A DNA stretch of 64,000 nucleotides from Planococcus kocurii (GTDB lineage: Bacteria; Bacillota; Bacilli; Bacillales_A; Planococcaceae). A model generated the notes under the pieces. The model had not been told where the DNA came from. It worked only from the letters and a program-made list of their open reading frames with translations, and ran no database searches. Made by a program: the position numbers and the translations under genes. The stretch's first letter is position 1. Each line of letters opens with the position of its first letter. Where the stretch lies: NCBI RefSeq assembly GCF_001465835.2, contig NZ_CP013661.2:3402501-3466500 (forward strand), written 5' to 3'. Below, piece by piece: positions 51,114 through 59,880 of this stretch.

Positions 51114-52130
51114 ATGGCCATTAAACCAGTACAGGACTATTTTCAACGTCCAATACGGGATTTGCGGATTTCAGTCACCGACCGCTGCAATTTCCGTTGT
51201 TCGTATTGCATGCCTAAAGAAGTATTTGGCGATGATTATGCATTTTTACCGAAGCAGGAATTGTTGACATTTGAAGAAATACATCGATTGACTAAGGTTT
51301 TTGTAGCAATGGGCGTTAAAAAGATTCGGTTAACAGGTGGCGAACCTTTAATGCGCAGAGGATTGCCAGAATTGGTTGAGAAAATCCTTTCGGTTGAGGG
51401 GGTAGAGGACATTGGACTGACAACAAATGGTTTGCTTCTTGGCAATCAAGCACAGGCGCTATACGATGCTGGACTTCGCCGGCTGAATATTAGTTTAGAT
51501 GCACTAGATTCGGAGTTGTTTGGAAAGCTGAATGGTAGGGGCATTGATCCATCGCACATCTTAAAACAAATCGATTTTGCGCAACAAGTTGGATTTGAAA
51601 TCAAAGTCAATATGGTCGTCCAAAAAGATGTCAATGAGCAAGAAATATTGCCGATGACAGCTTATTTCAAAGAACGCGGCATTACCCTAAGGTTTATTGA
51701 GTTTATGGATGTTGGCAATGATAATGGCTGGAGCTTTAAAAAAGTTGTCACCAAAAAGCAGATTCTTGAAAAGTTGCAAACAGTCTACAACCTAGAACCC
51801 GTCGACAAAGATTATTACGGAGAAGTAGCAAAACGCTATCGTTTTGAAGAAGGAGAGGCACAAGTAGGATTTATCACATCGGTGTCAGAATCCTTCTGCT
51901 CATCTTGTACGCGTGCTCGTTTGTCTTCAGATGGCAAGTTCTATACATGCTTGTTCGCCACAGGGCATTTCGATATTCGTGAACTGCTTCGAAATGGTTT
52001 GAGTGACGAAGAGTTATTGGAGAAAATCTCTGCTGTTTGGGAACGTAGAGACGACCGTTATTCAGATGAACGAACTGAACTGACAGCTAAAAACCGTAAC
52101 AAAATCGGCATGTCTTATATCGGTGGATAA
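51114..52130 (+). CDS. moaA: GTP 3',8-cyclase MoaA
   Basis: A 338-aa radical-SAM enzyme catalysing the first step of molybdopterin synthesis. The radical cluster motif is C25-x3-C29-x2-C32. The C-terminal second cluster appears as [36 protein letters not shown] precedes the ATG. Of the pathway, moaC and moaB are missing from this operon and must lie elsewhere. A terminator closes the operon. Confidence 0.95.
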   Translation: MAIKPVQDYFQRPIRDLRISVTDRCNFRCSYCMPKEVFGDDYAFLPKQELLTFEEIHRLTKVFVAMGVKKIRLTGGEPLMRRGLPELVEKILSVEGVEDIGLTTNGLLLGNQAQALYDAGLRRLNISLDALDSELFGKLNGRGIDPSHILKQIDFAQQVGFEIKVNMVVQKDVNEQEILPMTAYFKERGITLRFIEFMDVGNDNGWSFKKVVTKKQILEKLQTVYNLEPVDKDYYGEVAKRYRFEEGEAQVGFITSVSESFCSSCTRARLSSDGKFYTCLFATGHFDIRELLRNGLSDEELLEKISAVWERRDDRYSDERTELTAKNRNKIGMSYIGG

Positions 52131-52145
52131 AATGATGCCGATTGC

Positions 52146-52186
52146 AAAAAAGGCGTTTCCTGAGTATTTACAGGAAGCGCCTTTTT
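52146..52186 (+). terminator. Intrinsic terminator of the Moco operon
   Basis: AAAAAGGCGTTTCCTG and CAGGAAGCGCCTTTTT form the stem. Confidence 0.92.
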
Positions 52187-52244
52187 ATGTTTACTTTGGG
52201 TAAACCGATGTACGTGACTCAGCAAAAATCGGTGTGAACAAATC

Positions 52245-52610
52245 GTGTTCGATGTTCAAGCTACGGTAAACCAATGTCGAGTAAAAATCAACGTTTGGTG
52301 GCAAGTTTTTCTGACCGGTACGATTTCATGCATCACCAATGTATTAATTTTACAGGATTTAATTTGGGTCATTGTTAGCTGCTACGGGGGTGGATTTTCA
52401 AACTTACCAGCGTTTGTTGGCAACCTTTTGGTACAAAAAAATTAGGAGCAATTCACGGTTATTTATTGACGACTTGGTCACATTATTGCGCCAGCCATCG
52501 TTTCACAAATTCGTGAGCATACAGAAAGCTACGTTCCTGTGTCCTACTTTTTCATTGCCTTGGTGTCAATTGGCTTCCTAATTTCTTTGTTAATCCGCTG
52601 GGGTATCTAA
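52245..52610 (+). pseudogene. Remnant of an OFA-type MFS transporter
   Basis: Pieces of the last third of an MFS protein survive in two frames: CYGGGFSNLPAFVGNL, then after a one-base shift GTKKLGAIHGYLLTTWS, then a deletion, then ESYVPVSYFFIALVSIGFL to the TAA at 52608-52610. They parallel CYGGGFASIPAYIADI, GTKQLGAIHGYILTAW and the last helix of the intact gene at 46586-47869. The start, ten helices and frame integrity are lost. Confidence 0.8.
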
Positions 52611-52766
52611 AGGGGGACATCTTTAACAACGTAATAACTAATCAACTAAAAAGCAGTATTTTGAAAGGGATTCTGTAGTCGTTAATGCAGCTATAGAAAA
52701 GGCGAGAAAAATCTTTATTTTCCAGAAAGACACGTCTTTTTTAGAGCTTTCTTAATACGTATCCGG

Positions 52767-53525
52767 TCAGTTCCTCATCACAAAAATCAAATGTCTGCCA
52801 CTCCTTCGATCTTGTCGATAGGAAAATCCAGTCGGTTCTAAAAACGTACAAGTTTTATCCACGTGAATATTTTTGGGAGAAACGCCTGCTAGTTCGCATT
52901 GTTTTTTGACTATGGCTTGATTGTCGATATGGTATTTTTTCGTATCTTCGTTAACATACATAAAATTACTTGCGTAGCTAAGAGCTTCGAACTTTAAATA
53001 GACGTCTCGATCGACCTCGAATTGTTGTTGACTAATAGCTGCACCAATTTGAATTTCCAAGTTAGCAGGATCGCATTGTTCAACCTCAATTAATTGGTGA
53101 AGCAATTTGAATGTAATTTCTTTGATGGTACCTTGCCAACCAGAATGAACAACACCAATCAAACCGGCTTTTCTATCCTGAATAATTACAGGAACGCAGT
53201 CAGCTGCGAAACTGCACAATACGATGCCCGTATCAAATGTATAAAGAGCGTCCGTATCAGAAAAAGCATCTTCTGCATCGTATGCTCCACGCCCCTTATC
53301 TTTTTGTGATACGCGACGGAAATTGGCGCTGTGCGTTTGTTGTGCACAAATAAAACTAGTCAGAGGTACCGCTAGAAAATCGGCTAATTTTTGTCGGTTA
53401 TCAATTATTGTTTGTGTGTTTTCACAAGCATGTAATGCCATGTTATTGCTTTCAGGTTCGGTCAGGTCTTTTACCGTCATGCCTGAAACAAGTTGTTTAT
53501 CCTGAACATAAAATGTCGCTTTCAT
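52767..53525 (-). CDS. pgeF: Peptidoglycan editing factor PgeF / YfiH-family copper/zinc oxidoreductase
   Basis: A 252-aa protein of the YfiH/PgeF family (formerly laccase-like polyphenol oxidase; also linked to purine nucleoside cleavage and peptidoglycan editing). Metal ligands are visible: His in QQTHS near residue 64, Cys in AADCVP, and His in VHSGWQG. The start at 53525 is chosen because AAAAGGTG lies six bases ahead; the GTG at 53534 and ATG at 53531 sit in or against that site. It is monocistronic, and its position next to ald seems incidental. Confidence 0.87.
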   Translation of the reverse strand: MKATFYVQDKQLVSGMTVKDLTEPESNNMALHACENTQTIIDNRQKLADFLAVPLTSFICAQQTHSANFRRVSQKDKGRGAYDAEDAFSDTDALYTFDTGIVLCSFAADCVPVIIQDRKAGLIGVVHSGWQGTIKEITFKLLHQLIEVEQCDPANLEIQIGAAISQQQFEVDRDVYLKFEALSYASNFMYVNEDTKKYHIDNQAIVKKQCELAGVSPKNIHVDKTCTFLEPTGFSYRQDRRSGRHLIFVMRN

Positions 53526-53587
53526 TTTCATCACCTTTTCTTAATATAAACGATGTTAAATCAGATGTACAGAAGAGTAAAACTCTA

Positions 53588-53628
53588 AAAAAACAGCCTT
53601 CCACTACGAGTAGTGGGAGGCTGTTTTT
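53588..53628 (-). terminator. Intrinsic terminator after ald
   Basis: AAAACAGCCTTCCACTA pairs with TAGTGGGAGGCTGTTTT, with A and T runs outside. Confidence 0.9.
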
Positions 53629-53632
53629 AGGA

Positions 53633-54763
53633 CTAAATTGACGATGTCGATTGAACAAGAGCTTCATCGACGGAAACGAATGTAAAACCAAGATCTTTGG
53701 CAACAGCTTCATAAGTAACATGACCGTTCGCCGTGTTAACGCCCAGTTTTAGTGCTGGATTTTCTGCAACAGCTTTTTGAACACCTTTGTTCGCCATTTG
53801 AAGTGCATAGCCCACTGTGACATTTGTCAAAGCGATGGTTGATGTACGCGGAACAGCTCCTGGCATATTCGCAACTGCATAATGAACGACTTCGTGTTTA
53901 ACGTAAGTCGGGTCGTCATGTGTACTGATGCGATCTGTTGTTTCGAAAATTCCGCCTTGGTCGATAGCGATATCGACAATTACAGAACCAGGGTTCATCG
54001 ATTGAACCATTTCTTCTGTTACTAATTTAGGAGCTTTTGATCCTGGAATCAGTACAGCGCCAATAACTAAGTCAGATTCTTTAACCGCTTGGGCAATATT
54101 GAACGGGTTGGAAATCAATGTGGTCACATCCGTACCAAAAATATCATCCAATTGACGAAGACGTTCTGGGCTCAAATCAATGATTGTTACTTGTGCACCA
54201 AGACCAATCGCCATTTTCGCGGCGTTAGTTCCTGCCACGCCGCCGCCAATAATAGTCACTTTTCCGCGTTGAACGCCGGGTACACCAGATAACAGAATCC
54301 CTTTGCCACCATATATTTTTTCGAGGAACTGGGCACCAACTTGAGCAGCCATTCTTCCAGCTACTTCACTCATTGGCGTTAATAAAGGAAGTGTCCGGTT
54401 TACCGATACGGTTTCATAGGCAATCGCTGTCACTTTGCTGTCTACTAATGCTTGAGTTAACGCAGGTTCAGCTGCAAGGTGGAGGTAAGTAAACAACACC
54501 AAATCTTGACGGAAGTAGTGGTATTCAGAAGCAACGGGCTCTTTTACTTTCATCACCATTTCTGCAGACCAAGCTTCTTGCGCTGTATCGACCATTTGAG
54601 CGCCAGTCGCGATATAGTCAGCATCTGTGAAACTGCTTCCTAAACCAGCACCTGTTTCGATGATAACTTGATGACCAGCTCTAACAAAAGCATCAGCACC
54701 AGCAGGCGTAATTGCTACACGGCTTTCGTTGTTCTTGATTTCTTTTGGAATTCCAATAATCAT
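53633..54763 (-). CDS. ald: Alanine dehydrogenase
   Basis: A 376-aa NAD-dependent alanine dehydrogenase interconverting L-alanine and pyruvate plus ammonia. [20 protein letters not shown] is the canonical N-terminus. The catalytic Lys and His lie in VKVKEP-like MKVKEP and YLHLA. The nucleotide fold is [15 protein letters not shown], and [11 protein letters not shown] is conserved. The start at 54763 follows AGGAGGAATAAAT; the 38 codons upstream in frame lack homology. The neighbouring PucR-type regulator is the likely activator. Confidence 0.95.
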   Translation of the reverse strand: MIIGIPKEIKNNESRVAITPAGADAFVRAGHQVIIETGAGLGSSFTDADYIATGAQMVDTAQEAWSAEMVMKVKEPVASEYHYFRQDLVLFTYLHLAAEPALTQALVDSKVTAIAYETVSVNRTLPLLTPMSEVAGRMAAQVGAQFLEKIYGGKGILLSGVPGVQRGKVTIIGGGVAGTNAAKMAIGLGAQVTIIDLSPERLRQLDDIFGTDVTTLISNPFNIAQAVKESDLVIGAVLIPGSKAPKLVTEEMVQSMNPGSVIVDIAIDQGGIFETTDRISTHDDPTYVKHEVVHYAVANMPGAVPRTSTIALTNVTVGYALQMANKGVQKAVAENPALKLGVNTANGHVTYEAVAKDLGFTFVSVDEALVQSTSSI

Positions 54764-54883
54764 ATTTATTCCTCCTATGAAACGAATGGTGTAGATATCC
54801 ATAAGTATAGCTGTATGCTTGCTGGACTGCATTGGATGAAACAAAGAAAATAACGCTTTGCTTTTGTGAAATTTCACAAAAGC

Positions 54884-56125
54884 TTATTTCTTATCCATTT
54901 TGCGCATGTTCAAATCCAGATAGATACCTAATTTTTCATGAACATTTGTCAAACGGACACTGCCTATTTCCGAAATGCGCTTTATCCGATAATGCAATGT
55001 GTTAGTATGCACAAACAGCTTTTTAGCAGCATCGTTCATATTGCTGTCTTGTTGAATAAAAACTTCAAGTGTCTTCAGTAAATTGGTTTTGTGCAGGCTA
55101 TCATATGCTTCGAGCTTAGCAATTGCCGGGTGTTCATGGCGCTTGTCTCTCCGTTCTTTCGGTATCAAGTTCAAGTACCTAAAAGCACCGAGTTGCCTAA
55201 AGTGAAACACATCTTCTAGTTCTTCAGGAAAGTCTTGTTTTAGCTTTAGCACGGTCATGGCTTCTTGATAACTCATTTCCGCTTTGCCAAAATCATTATA
55301 GCTTGTACCCGAACTGCCTTTGACGCCCGAAATAGAAAAGCGATTAGCCATTTCAGATGTAAAGTAGGAAATAAAGCCTTCAAAAGCATGATCGCCAGAT
55401 TGTGAGGCATGAGGAGAAGCGATTAAAATCAATTCATTGTCGATAATTACTAAAAAGTGATTAGTGATTTTTTGACTAGTGGTGATCAGATAGGAAATTT
55501 GCTCTTCTATTTTCCGTGTAATGTCTTGGTCAAAACGAAAAACAAGAACAGTAAAGTGATCGGGTATTTTCAAGTTAAGTTCGTAAAATTTTTCTTGAAT
55601 ATCCTTTGATGACTTGTAGTGGCCACTCAAAATTTTCCATAAGAAATCCTGATAGTGTTCTTCTTTTCTTTTGAGGTTTTGATGAAGTTTAGCCATCAAA
55701 GGTGTCGCTGCAATAGCCGCGTCTTTCAATAGCTTTAGTTGAATATCATTTAATTTTTTGACGCCTTCAACAATCCAAATATAGCCTAAAATCTCGTTAT
55801 CCTTCCGAATGGCAATCGCTACACGGTCGCGAAGACCAATGTCTTCAATATGTGGAATGCGCAAGGCACAATCTGATTGCATCAATTTTGGGATAATGCC
55901 TTCTCTCCAAAGACGATTGATCACCTTTTCAGGTACGCGCTGAGAGATAATCGTACCAATTCGCGCGGAATCAGTATCCACTTCATGAGAGCTATAAGCA
56001 TGTAGACGGTGGTTTGTATCCTCAATCGTCGTTGGGCACCCTAAATTTTCTTGGATGCTGTCAACGAGCTCTTTCAAATCGAAAAATGATTTCTTAAATG
56101 GATTTTTGAACGACATTTCGTACAT
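54884..56125 (-). CDS. adeR: PucR/CdaR-type regulator (AdeR-like), likely activator of ald
   Basis: A 413-aa transcription factor of the PucR family. The N-terminal 150 residues resemble a GAF-like sensor, a GGDEF-like middle follows (about residues 180-290), and the C-terminal helix-turn-helix is clear (AAKKLFVHTNTLHYRIKRI near residues 365-385). In Bacillus subtilis AdeR stands beside ald and activates it in response to alanine, and the gene order here is the same. AAAGGAG lies eight bases before the ATG. Reading the same way as ald, it has a 120-base gap containing the ald promoter. Confidence 0.85.
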   Translation of the reverse strand: MYEMSFKNPFKKSFFDLKELVDSIQENLGCPTTIEDTNHRLHAYSSHEVDTDSARIGTIISQRVPEKVINRLWREGIIPKLMQSDCALRIPHIEDIGLRDRVAIAIRKDNEILGYIWIVEGVKKLNDIQLKLLKDAAIAATPLMAKLHQNLKRKEEHYQDFLWKILSGHYKSSKDIQEKFYELNLKIPDHFTVLVFRFDQDITRKIEEQISYLITTSQKITNHFLVIIDNELILIASPHASQSGDHAFEGFISYFTSEMANRFSISGVKGSSGTSYNDFGKAEMSYQEAMTVLKLKQDFPEELEDVFHFRQLGAFRYLNLIPKERRDKRHEHPAIAKLEAYDSLHKTNLLKTLEVFIQQDSNMNDAAKKLFVHTNTLHYRIKRISEIGSVRLTNVHEKLGIYLDLNMRKMDKK

Positions 56126-56182
56126 AAAGCAACTCCTTTAGCGATTTGCACTTGTTAAAACCATAGTCACTTTAGTATAACG

Positions 56183-56218
56183 AAAAACCACAGCTTACTC
56201 TAGCGTATGCTGTGGTTT
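56183..56218 (-). terminator. Intrinsic terminator of the GIY-YIG gene
   Basis: AAACCACAGC and GCTGTGGTTT with five T on the minus strand. Confidence 0.85.
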
Positions 56219-56268
56219 GAGGTATTAGCCTGTCCAAAAAAGCTTCTATAAATCGGGAGGAAAGGAGT

Positions 56269-56955
56269 TTATCTTTTAGTCAAAACGCCACTTTTCACCA
56301 GATTAGCTAAGGTACCATCATTTCTATGACGGAAATAGCTACTAAGGCGATTTAAGTCTTTTTGTGTCCAAGTCGTATATGCGTTATTTAACTCATAATC
56401 TTGTTCGAGTCGTAGCACGAGAGTTTTGGCGAATTGAATTTGTTTGAATGTCAATGACTTTTCGTCAACTTTTCCTTTGTTGGCATTGAGTTGCTTTATA
56501 ACTTCTGAAGGGGAGTTGATTGTTTTTTGGAGTTTATCCGTGTAGAAGCCTTGTTTGATCCAACGAATATCGTCTGCCGTCAGGTTAAACCATTCGCCTT
56601 CTAATCTTTTGTCAGAGAAATGCAGATGAAATGCGCTTTCAGTTTGATGACGATCAGCAGTCTTAATAAGAAATATTAATTTGTTTTCAAACGGCAGTTT
56701 AACATTGAAGACGTTCATACGTTTATCAATTTGCTTTGTTTTGCCAATCTTAAAAGAACCTGTTATATGTTCTTGAACAAAATAAACATAGCCGGGTGCT
56801 TTACCTGTTACTAGAGGAAGCTTAATAATTTGATCTAACTGTTGTTGGTTAGCTTCAAAAAGGTAACTTTTTTCTGCAGCTATTTTATTGCCGGAGCTAT
56901 TTGCGGAAAGGGTAGGTGAGGACGATTTAAAAATGCTGAAAAAATTTTTTAACAT
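56269..56955 (-). CDS. GIY-YIG-type (T5orf172/MUG113) domain protein
   Basis: A 228-aa protein with a central GIY-YIG nuclease-like domain of the T5orf172/MUG113 class. GYVYFVQE and FKIGKTKQIDKRM correspond to the GIY and KIG-R motifs (about residues 55-80), a conserved ETESAFHLHF-like TESAFHLHF carries the Glu, and GEWFNLT follows. The C-terminal part is a basic helical region. Proteins of this class occur in phages and as host DNA-repair or defence nucleases. It is monocistronic, with AAGGAGGCACTTACT ahead of the ATG. Confidence 0.8.
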   Translation of the reverse strand: MLKNFFSIFKSSSPTLSANSSGNKIAAEKSYLFEANQQQLDQIIKLPLVTGKAPGYVYFVQEHITGSFKIGKTKQIDKRMNVFNVKLPFENKLIFLIKTADRHQTESAFHLHFSDKRLEGEWFNLTADDIRWIKQGFYTDKLQKTINSPSEVIKQLNANKGKVDEKSLTFKQIQFAKTLVLRLEQDYELNNAYTTWTQKDLNRLSSYFRHRNDGTLANLVKSGVLTKR

Positions 56956-57124
56956 AGTAAGTGCCTCCTTAAGATGAGTAGAAAATTACTGCTTGCCATT
57001 CATTATAGTATAGGTAAGCTCTGTTTAGTGGATGGAAGTACAAAAAATGTAAAATATCTATCTAACCAGGGGATGTATGGGAAAAAGTTAAAATAGTTGA
57101 GAAAAAGATTGACTTAAAGCACAC

Positions 57125-57545
57125 TTGCCGGTGATCACTTTTGTGTGGTTACTGGTATTTTTCTTTACTCAATACGATTCATTACCCGAACAGGTGCCGT
57201 GCACTACAACGGAGCGGGTGAAGGTGATCGATAGGGAGGAAAATCTGAACTATTCAATCTGCCAGTAATTGGTGCTGTGTTGTGGATTACTATGACAATA
57301 CTCGAAAAGCATACGCACTCGTACAATTATTTCAATTTAACGACAGAGAGTGCAAAGTTTCACTATGAAAATGCTCGATAAATGATCAATGTGTTAAAAA
57401 ATGAAACACTGATTTTATTCAGCTTTATCAGTTTCCAGAATGTCCACATAGCTTCTGGAGTTGAAGCAAAATTTTCATACTTACTCGTCTAATCGTAATA
57501 CTTGGAGCGGTCTTGTTCTTTATAATCCACGTGCCTCAAAATTAA
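57125..57545 (+). pseudogene. DUF1648-family membrane protein pseudogene
   Basis: Three-frame reading recovers a family pattern. LPVITFVWLLVFFFTQYDSLPEQVP is followed after a missing base by HYNGAGEGDR. Then come LPVIGAVLWITMTILEKHTHSYNYFNLT, AKFHYENAR, a stop, MINVLKNETLILFSFISFQNVHIASGVEAKFSYLL, and a final ILGAVLFFIIHVPQN with TAA (fragments shown in part). This is a DUF1648 transmembrane protein with at least three lesions. Its start is not preserved. Confidence 0.75.
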
Positions 57546-57696
57546 CTAGTCACTAGAAAAGAGCAGTTAAAAGTTGGTGAATTTGAGTAATTTGTTTAAA
57601 ATCAGTAGCTTTTTAAAAATAAGTTGATTTGGTAATAGTTTGTTCACATTTACTTTGTATACTGAAGCTATGAAAAGCCTTTGGAGGATGATCAAG

Positions 57697-57822
57697 ATGA
57701 CTGAAACTTCATGTTGTGCAATACGAAAAGTGCAAACAGCCAGTGAAATTGTCGAAAATCTGAAAAAACAGGGGATTAACGCAGAATTGTGTAAAAAGTC
57801 TGCAAGTCTGCAAGGTGTTTAG
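57697..57822 (+). CDS. Small cysteine-containing protein (41 aa)
   Basis: ATG at 57697 follows TTGGAGGATGATCAAG. The product is 41 aa and starts MTETSCCAIRKVQTASEIVENLKKQG, with a Cys pair near the start and a third Cys later. An in-frame upstream extension to 57640 lacks a ribosome site. A strong terminator follows after four bases. The family is not recognised; the Cys pair might bind metal. Confidence 0.6.
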   Translation: MTETSCCAIRKVQTASEIVENLKKQGINAELCKKSASLQGV

Positions 57823-57825
57823 TAA

Positions 57826-57860
57826 AAAAACTCGCTGGCCATATTGGCCAGCGAGTTTTT
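57826..57860. terminator. Bidirectional terminator
   Basis: AAAAACTCGCTGGCC and its complement around ATAT, with A and T runs, between converging small genes. Confidence 0.92.
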
Positions 57861-57869
57861 AAGGATTAG

Positions 57870-58067
57870 TTAATAACTTAATGCTTTTTCATACATCCAT
57901 CTTTTCAAATTACCGATTGAATGAAAAGAGATGGCTTCTCCTGTTTCCTTATGCTCCGCTTTAATAATGACGTCGAACTCATTCGGGGTGAATAACCAAC
58001 CATCTTCCACTAATGCACGTGCCATTTTTACAATCATGCTCGAGCCTCTAATTGAGTCTAGGTTCAT
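57870..58067 (-). CDS. Small unknown protein (65 aa)
   Basis: An unrecognised small protein: an N-terminal helix (SMIVKMARALVEDGWLF), a beta hairpin (NEFDVIIKAEHKETGEAISFHS), and a C-terminal helix (GNLKRWMYEKAL). The start at 58067 follows AAAGGAG at nine bases; the ATG at 58076 overlaps that site. It ends at the shared terminator. The upstream 58077-58230 shows only AT-rich sequence. Confidence 0.6.
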   Translation of the reverse strand: MNLDSIRGSSMIVKMARALVEDGWLFTPNEFDVIIKAEHKETGEAISFHSIGNLKRWMYEKALSY

Positions 58068-58230
58068 TTTGACCATCTCCTTTTCTAGGTAGTTAATGCT
58101 TATTGTATTCTATTTAACGGAATTTTAAAACTATTATTTTGGAGCTGAAAAAAATGGTCTATCTGTGTTTAATTCTATTCCCAGTTGTTTAAAAATCCAA
58201 ACTATTTTACCTGATTTCAAGTCAAAAACG

Positions 58231-58264
58231 AAAAACCTTGTCACAGAATTGTGACAAGGTTTTT
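58231..58264 (-). terminator. Intrinsic terminator of the TetR-type gene
   Basis: A perfect 15-bp stem (AAAAACCTTGTCACA and its complement). Confidence 0.9.
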
Positions 58265-58283
58265 CGTTTTCTCACTAGCTATC

Positions 58284-58946
58284 TTATTCTTTCGTTAACT
58301 GGTTAACGATTACTCTCACTGCTTTTTCGATATAAGGATCTCTTCCGGTTTTTAAAACTGCCGGAACAAAAGTACGTTGCTTCATCATTTCATAGTAACC
58401 GTACATGCCGTCTTCTAACGATATGCCTTGCTCAACTAGAAAAGAAGAGTTTAAAATCCTCCGTAGAGATGCTTCATCTTGCTCAATTACGAGCGCAGGG
58501 GAGTGCGGATTAAAATCTCCATCGATGATACCGTTTTCATAAAAAGAATGAAGGGTGACTAACCGCTCGTTCGCTAATGCTAATTTCCGTTCATAGAATG
58601 TCGGGCATACTGACTTTAATTCAGTTAAATATATTTCAGACGCGTAAACAGCGGAGAACACAGTTTGTTCAAATACAGCCGGCAATCGCTGAATGTAAGG
58701 ATAACGAGAATTGTTGATAAACTGGTTGCTTCTATTCAAGTAGTCGATATAGATTTCCGTCACTTCTAGGATGATGTCTTCTTTAGATGCGAAAAAATTA
58801 TACAAAGAAGCGCGGCTAATACCCATTAATCGTGCCAAATCTTGAATTGTCAATGTAATAAATCCCTCTGTACGAACGGTTTCTATAATTTTTTCAGTAT
58901 AGGTACGGCGCATAATCTGCCGTTCTTCTGGTGAAATTTTCCGCAT
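58284..58946 (-). CDS. TetR-family transcriptional regulator
   Basis: A 220-aa regulator. Its N-terminal helix-turn-helix reads TLTIQDLARLMGISRASLYNFFASKEDII (residues about 30-60, shown as a whole region), and a variable helical ligand domain follows. AGATGGAGGTGTTTA lies ahead of the ATG. It is divergent from the SDR/aldehyde dehydrogenase pair and is the likely repressor of those genes and of itself. Confidence 0.87.
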   Translation of the reverse strand: MRKISPEERQIMRRTYTEKIIETVRTEGFITLTIQDLARLMGISRASLYNFFASKEDIILEVTEIYIDYLNRSNQFINNSRYPYIQRLPAVFEQTVFSAVYASEIYLTELKSVCPTFYERKLALANERLVTLHSFYENGIIDGDFNPHSPALVIEQDEASLRRILNSSFLVEQGISLEDGMYGYYEMMKQRTFVPAVLKTGRDPYIEKAVRVIVNQLTKE

Positions 58947-59063
58947 CTAAACACCTCCATCTTGTGAAAATTATAACACAAGAAAACCATGAGCAGATGT
59001 CCTTTTTTCTTTCATTGTTTAAACAGGCTGTAAGGGTGGTAAACAGTTAGAGTGTAATAATAA

Positions 59064-59089
59064 TAGACAGTTTTTATGTTAATCGTCTA
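59064..59089. promoter_or_regulatory. Possible operator between the TetR gene and the SDR/ALDH operon
   Basis: TAGAC and GTCTA are mirrored across 16 bases just upstream of the SDR gene. Such short arms are weak evidence, and another short palindrome (TTGTTTAAAC) lies near 59020. Confidence 0.3.
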
Positions 59090-59115
59090 AAGTAATGGGA
59101 ATGGAGTTGACGAGT

Positions 59116-59853
59116 ATGGCATTAGGGAAAACTGCAATCGTTACAGGTGCAAGCAGTGGTATCGGTGAAGCGACGGCGAAGGAATTAGCTAGCAAAGGCT
59201 ATCATGTGTTACTTGCTGCAAGACGTGAAGATCGATTGATCGCCTTAAAAAAAGAGATTGAAGCTGCTGGTGGTACGGCAGATTATAAAGTTACAGATGT
59301 TACTTCTCGAAGTGAAATGACTGCATTAATAGAAGCTGGGCTCGAGAAAAACGGTACGATTGATGTATTGGTGAATAATGCTGGATTAATGCCTTTATCA
59401 TTTATGAATAAGCTAAAAGTTGATGAATGGGACAAAATGATTGATGTCAATATCAAAGGTGTTCTTTATGGAATTGCTGCTGTGTTGCCAGTTATGGAAA
59501 AACAAAAATCTGGTCATATTTTAACTATTTCATCCGTGGCAGGTCATACAATTTCTAAAGGAAGTGCGGTATACAGCGGTACCAAGTTTGCGGTTCGTGC
59601 GATTGCAGAAGGGTTGCGTCAAGAAATTGATCCTTCACATGAAATTCGCGTGACGATTGTGTCACCAGGAGCGGTTGAAACCGAATTGACCGATACGATT
59701 ACAGACGAAGATATAGTAACTGCTTTTAAAAATGGTCAACCGATGGAAATGCTTAAAGCACAAGATATTGCCAATGCGATCGCTTTTGCCGTGGAACAAC
59801 CGGCATATGTGGACGTTAATGAGATTTTGATTCGCCCTAGACAACAACTGTAA
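59116..59853 (+). CDS. Short-chain dehydrogenase/reductase
   Basis: A 245-aa classical SDR. GASSGIG is at residues 11-17, NNAG near 85, SSVAG carries the catalytic Ser, and YSGTK (Y153, K157) completes the active site. It oxidises an alcohol or reduces a carbonyl with NAD(P). The start at 59116 is preferred over 59095 because GGAGTTGACGAGT precedes it and homology begins there. It is followed closely by an aldehyde dehydrogenase, so together they could take an alcohol to an acid. Confidence 0.88.
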   Translation: MALGKTAIVTGASSGIGEATAKELASKGYHVLLAARREDRLIALKKEIEAAGGTADYKVTDVTSRSEMTALIEAGLEKNGTIDVLVNNAGLMPLSFMNKLKVDEWDKMIDVNIKGVLYGIAAVLPVMEKQKSGHILTISSVAGHTISKGSAVYSGTKFAVRAIAEGLRQEIDPSHEIRVTIVSPGAVETELTDTITDEDIVTAFKNGQPMEMLKAQDIANAIAFAVEQPAYVDVNEILIRPRQQL

Positions 59854-59880
59854 ATCAAAAAAAGAATGGAGACGATCCAA

